Positions 60,931-64,000 of a DNA stretch of 64,000 bases are shown piece after piece. The notes under the pieces are model-generated. The model saw nothing but the letters and a program-made list of their open reading frames with translations. It searched no databases and had not been told where the DNA came from. How positions within the stretch are numbered: position 1 is the first letter of the stretch; each line of letters starts with the position of its first letter. Location of the stretch: contig JAVTVJ010000297.1 in the NCBI GenBank assembly GCA_034509425.1, forward strand, positions 434,001 through 498,000, written 5' to 3'. The stretch is from Eopsaltria australis. Lineage: Eukaryota > Chordata > Aves > Passeriformes > Petroicidae. Both the position numbers and the translations under genes were made by a program.

Positions 60931-61172
60931 AGGCATGGAGGGACAGGACACAGGGAATGGCTTCCCACTGCCAGAGGGCAGGGAGAGATGGGATAATGGG
61001 AAGGAATCCTTCCCTGTGAGGGTGGGGAGGTGCCCAGAGAAGCTGTGGCTGCCCCTGGATCCCTGGCAGTGCCCAGGATGGGGCTTGGAGCAGCCTGGGA
61101 GGGTGGAAGGTGTGGAACAAGATGAGATTTAAGGTCCTTCCAGCCCCAACCAGTCTGGGATTCTGGGATTCC
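60931..61172 (+). mobile_element. CR1 LINE 3'-end fragment
   Basis: Forward-orientation CR1 from AGGCATGGAGGGACAGGACA to TCTGGGATTCTGGGATTCCT, with some internal deletion around the GGGCTGGGATGGAATTCC region. It faces the reverse copy at 60771. Confidence 0.9.
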
Positions 61173-62429
61173 TGATTCCTCAGGATCTCTGCCGCTCCCT
61201 GCATCCCCAGACAGGGAATTTCTGCGCCAGGAAAACATTTGAACAGAGCAGTGGATTAAAAGATAAATGTGCTGAAGATCCTGGCTCTCACACCTGAAGA
61301 AAGACTGATGAGAGCAGGAACTTGAGATTCATTCCTCACTGAAAAGGTTACACAGAAACCAGTCTTAGTTAAAAGTCCACTCGATGGAACATATTGGGGA
61401 TTTTTTTTGGTAGGCATTTGACATTTTAAAGATAGACCAGATAAATACCATTACTGAGGAACTGTATCAAAGGGAAGATATTCTAACCTTGGAATAAAAG
61501 TTCATTTTTATCTCTGTGTGAAGTGGATCAAGGACTTTCTGCATGAAGTTCTCTTTTCCCCTTTATCTTTCTCGCAGCATTTGATATCACTGAAATTGTT
61601 AGATAGCAATTACAGATTCCCAGATTGCAGGAGATGATTTACATTGTAAAGTACACCAAGTTTCTGCTCCAAAGAACTGTTTGTTTGTAGCTGTGTGGAA
61701 ATAAATTGGTTTATGCTGTTAAATTCACTTGTTCTTTCACTTGCAGAAGCAATTCCTGCTGCTCCCTTTTTTAAGGGAGGGTCTCTCCCAATTTTGGGAT
61801 GTCCAAATCATTGTTGTCCTCTACCCTAGGTGAGGGTGATGAATCCCACTTTGAGATGGAACATGTTTTTATTTTAATGCATAAATAATCTCAATTTCAG
61901 GAGAATATCCATGAAGGGAGGGAATATTCATCACTTGACTCCAGGGAGTATTTTTAGTGCAATCAAAAGAGTTAAATAAAGATTTAGCTTTGTTGTTTTT
62001 TTCCTCTTTCCATGTACCAGTATGCTTTTATCAGCTTCCCAAGAGTGTGTCACAGCAGGTGTGTCACAATACACGAAGAAACTGGGAGATTTTGTCTACT
62101 GGATGGAAAATAATGATGTTTTTTCCAGCAGAAACTCCTTGTGGATAACTGCTGAACCAGTGCTCGGCCTTGAGTAATCCCACGTGTTGCTTCAGAGTGG
62201 GATTACTGTTGTTACAATGCCTGAAATGGAATTATTGCAGCATTTATGGGCATCATGCATAAATGTGCTTGAGTAGGATTTCGGTGTGTTTTAGATGAGA
62301 AATGGCTTTTTTAGGAAGCAGAGCACCAAGATCCCTTTTGGGTCCGGCCATCGATAACTGCCACCATCCATCCCTTGGCGGTTTCTGGTCGGGGGGAGCA
62401 GCTTCTCCAAACATTATCTCTTCTTTTAG
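61173..62429. other. DOCK1 intron leading to the exon at 62430
   Basis: AT-rich unique sequence with no mobile element recognised. It ends in the acceptor TTATCTCTTCTTTTAG. Confidence 0.6.
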
Positions 62430-62524
62430 GATTTCCTGATGGAAACATTCATCATGTTCAAGAATCTCATCGGGAAGAACGTCTATCCCTTCGACTGGGT
62501 CATCATGAACATGATGCAGAACAA
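62430..62524 (+). CDS. DOCK1: DOCK1 internal coding exon (31 codons plus 2 nt)
   Basis: This exon is 95 nt, read in phase 0 from Asp-Phe-Leu-Met-Glu-Thr-Phe and ending ...Met-Gln-Asn plus the first two bases of a Lys codon. The acceptor is TTCTTTTAG at 62421-62429 and the donor GTGAGT starts at 62525, so the next exon must begin with one base to complete the codon. The run [18 protein letters not shown] matches DOCK1; DOCK2 has a different sequence around YPGDW, which is why DOCK1 is preferred. It continues the helical region begun in the exon 5.0 kb upstream. The second Met of MMQNK is a Val in human DOCK1 as I recall it. The following exon is not in the window. Confidence 0.94.
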
Positions 62525-63794
62525 GTGAGTACAGAGGGAAAAGCTCCGGAGCTGCCCCGAGCCGGCGGCTCCGGCTTTGCTCCGGCACCGCGGGGTTGCT
62601 TGGAAACAGCAGCCAGGAGGCTGCAGCCAGCCTGCCCTGCCTTTGCCTCCTCCTCTGATGCAAAGAATTGTTGAAAAATTGGCTCTGGAGGAGTGGTTTT
62701 GTGGCCTGGTTTAGGGCTCATGGAGTCCACCAAAAATTGAGACCAAAAGTTGAGTCCAGACAAAAATTGAGGGCGGCATCAATCTGCGAACATGGATTTT
62801 GGAGGCAACTGCAGGTGCAGTAAAATTCTATCCATATTTCATAATAATTAAATTTATTCTTCGGAGGATGCATTGCATGTTTTGCACATGACATCAAACC
62901 AGGGGTTATTGTGTGGAGTTGTACGTCCAGGAATGATTTCAGTGGTGTTACAAGAAAGAATTAAAAAAGCTTTTAAATCCAAATTCCATCATGCCAGTGA
63001 TGCAGAGAGAGGCTGAAAATGTTTCTAATGCTCATTTTTTTTCCTCAATAATTGCAGTTCTGTCATTATTTAGCATTCCTTTGTGCAGTGTTTTATGCTG
63101 GTGACATTTTATTAAGTGTGTCAAATGCTTTTATGTGTACTGAGATGAAAGTATAAGGGAAAAACATTATATTTACCAGTTGCCTGAAGAAATCTCTTCT
63201 GCATTTACTGGAAGCTACCACGGCTATAAAGTTGTCAGCGTTCCCTTATATAAAATCCTGAACCACAGCTCCTGCTCTCCTTATAAAAATGCACCATAAC
63301 TTTAATCTTGGCTTCTGAAGTCTCCTTAACTCCCTAATAAAATCCATTCTGAATAAATAGGAGTCAGGAGATTGAGCCATCTTGGGGTTCTTCCTGCTGG
63401 TTTTCAGTGCTTGGGAAGCACCTGGTGTTTGGCATGAGGAGCCCTTTGAGAGCTGATGAGGAACATCTGAAACCCCTTGGATTTATTTCCTCTTTTATTA
63501 ATTTTGAAAGTGATTTTGCTTCAACAGCTCTCAGTGTCTCAGGAGCTGTGTTGGAGGTGTTGGGAAACCCTCCCAGCGTGTGTTACCTGTGAGCAGGAGA
63601 GCTCTGGAGTTCCTGTGGTTTGGGAGGGATTGAAATGGGTTTGGGAAGCTTTGTGTTTGGTTTTCTTAATTATTTAACTGGCACTGATAAGTGGAGAAGG
63701 GCAATTACTGTGTGGTCAATATTGCAGTGAGAGTTCCTTGTGTCAGGAACAGGAGGGACAAGGAGCTCATGGATGGATCCAGAGGAGGTCCCAG
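62525..63794. other. DOCK1 intron after the exon at 62430
   Basis: It starts at the donor GTGAGT. No further DOCK1 exon was found before the window ends. The segment at about 63040-63360 is AT-rich single-copy sequence. Confidence 0.6.
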
Positions 63795-64000
63795 AATTGC
63801 TCCAGGGCTGGAGCCCCTCTGGGGCCAGGCTGGGAGAGCTGGGGGTGCTCACCTGGGAGAGGAGAAGGATCCAGGGAGAGCTCAGAGCCTCTTGCAGGCC
63901 CTAAAGGGGCTCCAGGAGAGCTGGAGAGGGACTGGGGACAAGGGATGGAGGGACAGGACACAGGGAATGGCTTCCCACAGACAGGGGACAGAGATAGGTG
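63795..64000 (+). mobile_element. CR1 LINE fragment cut by the window end
   Basis: Forward-orientation CR1 (GGGCTGGAGCCCCTCTGGGG, GAGAGGAGAAGGATCCAGGG, GGATGGAGGGACAGGACACA). Its 3' end should lie just past base 64000. Confidence 0.9.

Larger units (their letters stand above)
1..64000 (+). other. DOCK1: DOCK1 gene body (internal part, two exons seen)
   Basis: The whole window is read as an internal part of DOCK1 on the + strand. Only the exons at 57294-57395 and 62430-62524 were found. Everything to the left would be one intron of at least 57 kb, which hosts INSYN2A on the opposite strand. This span is inferred: no DOCK1 exon upstream of INSYN2A lies in the window to anchor the left side. 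It rests on the known mammalian arrangement, in which INSYN2A sits within a DOCK1 intron. DOCK1 (DOCK180) works with ELMO proteins as a cytoplasmic and membrane-recruited activator of Rac1 in cell migration, phagocytosis and myoblast fusion. Confidence 0.8.

Noticed and set aside
60642..61238. 198-codon - strand open frame
   Set aside because: It spans three CR1 fragments of differing orientation; not a gene.
57294..62524. DOCK2 or DOCK5 instead of DOCK1
   Set aside because: The residues [18 protein letters not shown] and HLIKTFGKM fit DOCK1, and the nested neighbour is INSYN2A. Its paralog INSYN2B is the one associated with DOCK2, and the INSYN2 C-terminal and coiled-coil sequences here match the A form as I recall it.

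Overview
This window looks like nuclear DNA from a bird, most likely a songbird. It carries many short fragments of CR1 LINEs with the avian 3'-end sequence (variants of GGTTTGGGTTGGAAGGGACC), has large AT-rich introns with few genes, and holds vertebrate exons with canonical GT/AG splice sites. The species is inferred, not proven.

Two protein-coding genes are supported, and they are nested. The window appears to lie inside DOCK1, which is read on the + strand. Only two DOCK1 exons are present, at 57294-57395 and 62430-62524. They encode 66 consecutive residues of the helical region between the DHR1 and DHR2 domains of this Rac guanine-nucleotide exchange factor. The large intron upstream of the first exon contains a second, complete gene in the opposite orientation: INSYN2A (FAM196A), an inhibitory-synapse protein. 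Its coding sequence is split over three exons, 22194-23347, 6938-7009 and 3234-3417, all on the - strand. Phases match exactly and join to 1410 nt (469 residues plus stop). A GC-rich CpG island around 35.3-35.9 kb, with a good - strand splice donor at 35352/35351, is the likely promoter and non-coding first exon. A poly(A) signal with a GU-rich element near 0.89 kb is the likely 3' end. The same antisense nesting is known in mammals, so this is conserved synteny.

Layout: 0.87-3.2 kb putative INSYN2A 3'UTR, with a CpG-rich patch at 2.6-3.2 kb; 3.2-23.3 kb INSYN2A coding exons and introns, with many CR1 fragments and one solo LTR at 8.78-9.17 kb; 23.4-35.3 kb putative 5' intron; 35.3-37.0 kb CpG island and GC-rich flank; 37-57.3 kb DOCK1 intron. 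From about 42 kb that intron is rich in CR1 fragments, and between 46.8 and 59 kb it holds three tandem arrays and several local duplications. The remainder, 57.3-64 kb, holds the two DOCK1 exons and the intron between them, with a cluster of three CR1 fragments at 60.6-61.2 kb and another running off the window end.

No prokaryotic-type systems, CRISPR arrays, tRNA or rRNA genes were recognised. Most long open frames here are shadows of the INSYN2A exon, of the CpG island or of tandem repeats. The most notable content is the complete nested gene, its probable promoter, and the tandem and duplicated architecture at 46.8-59 kb.
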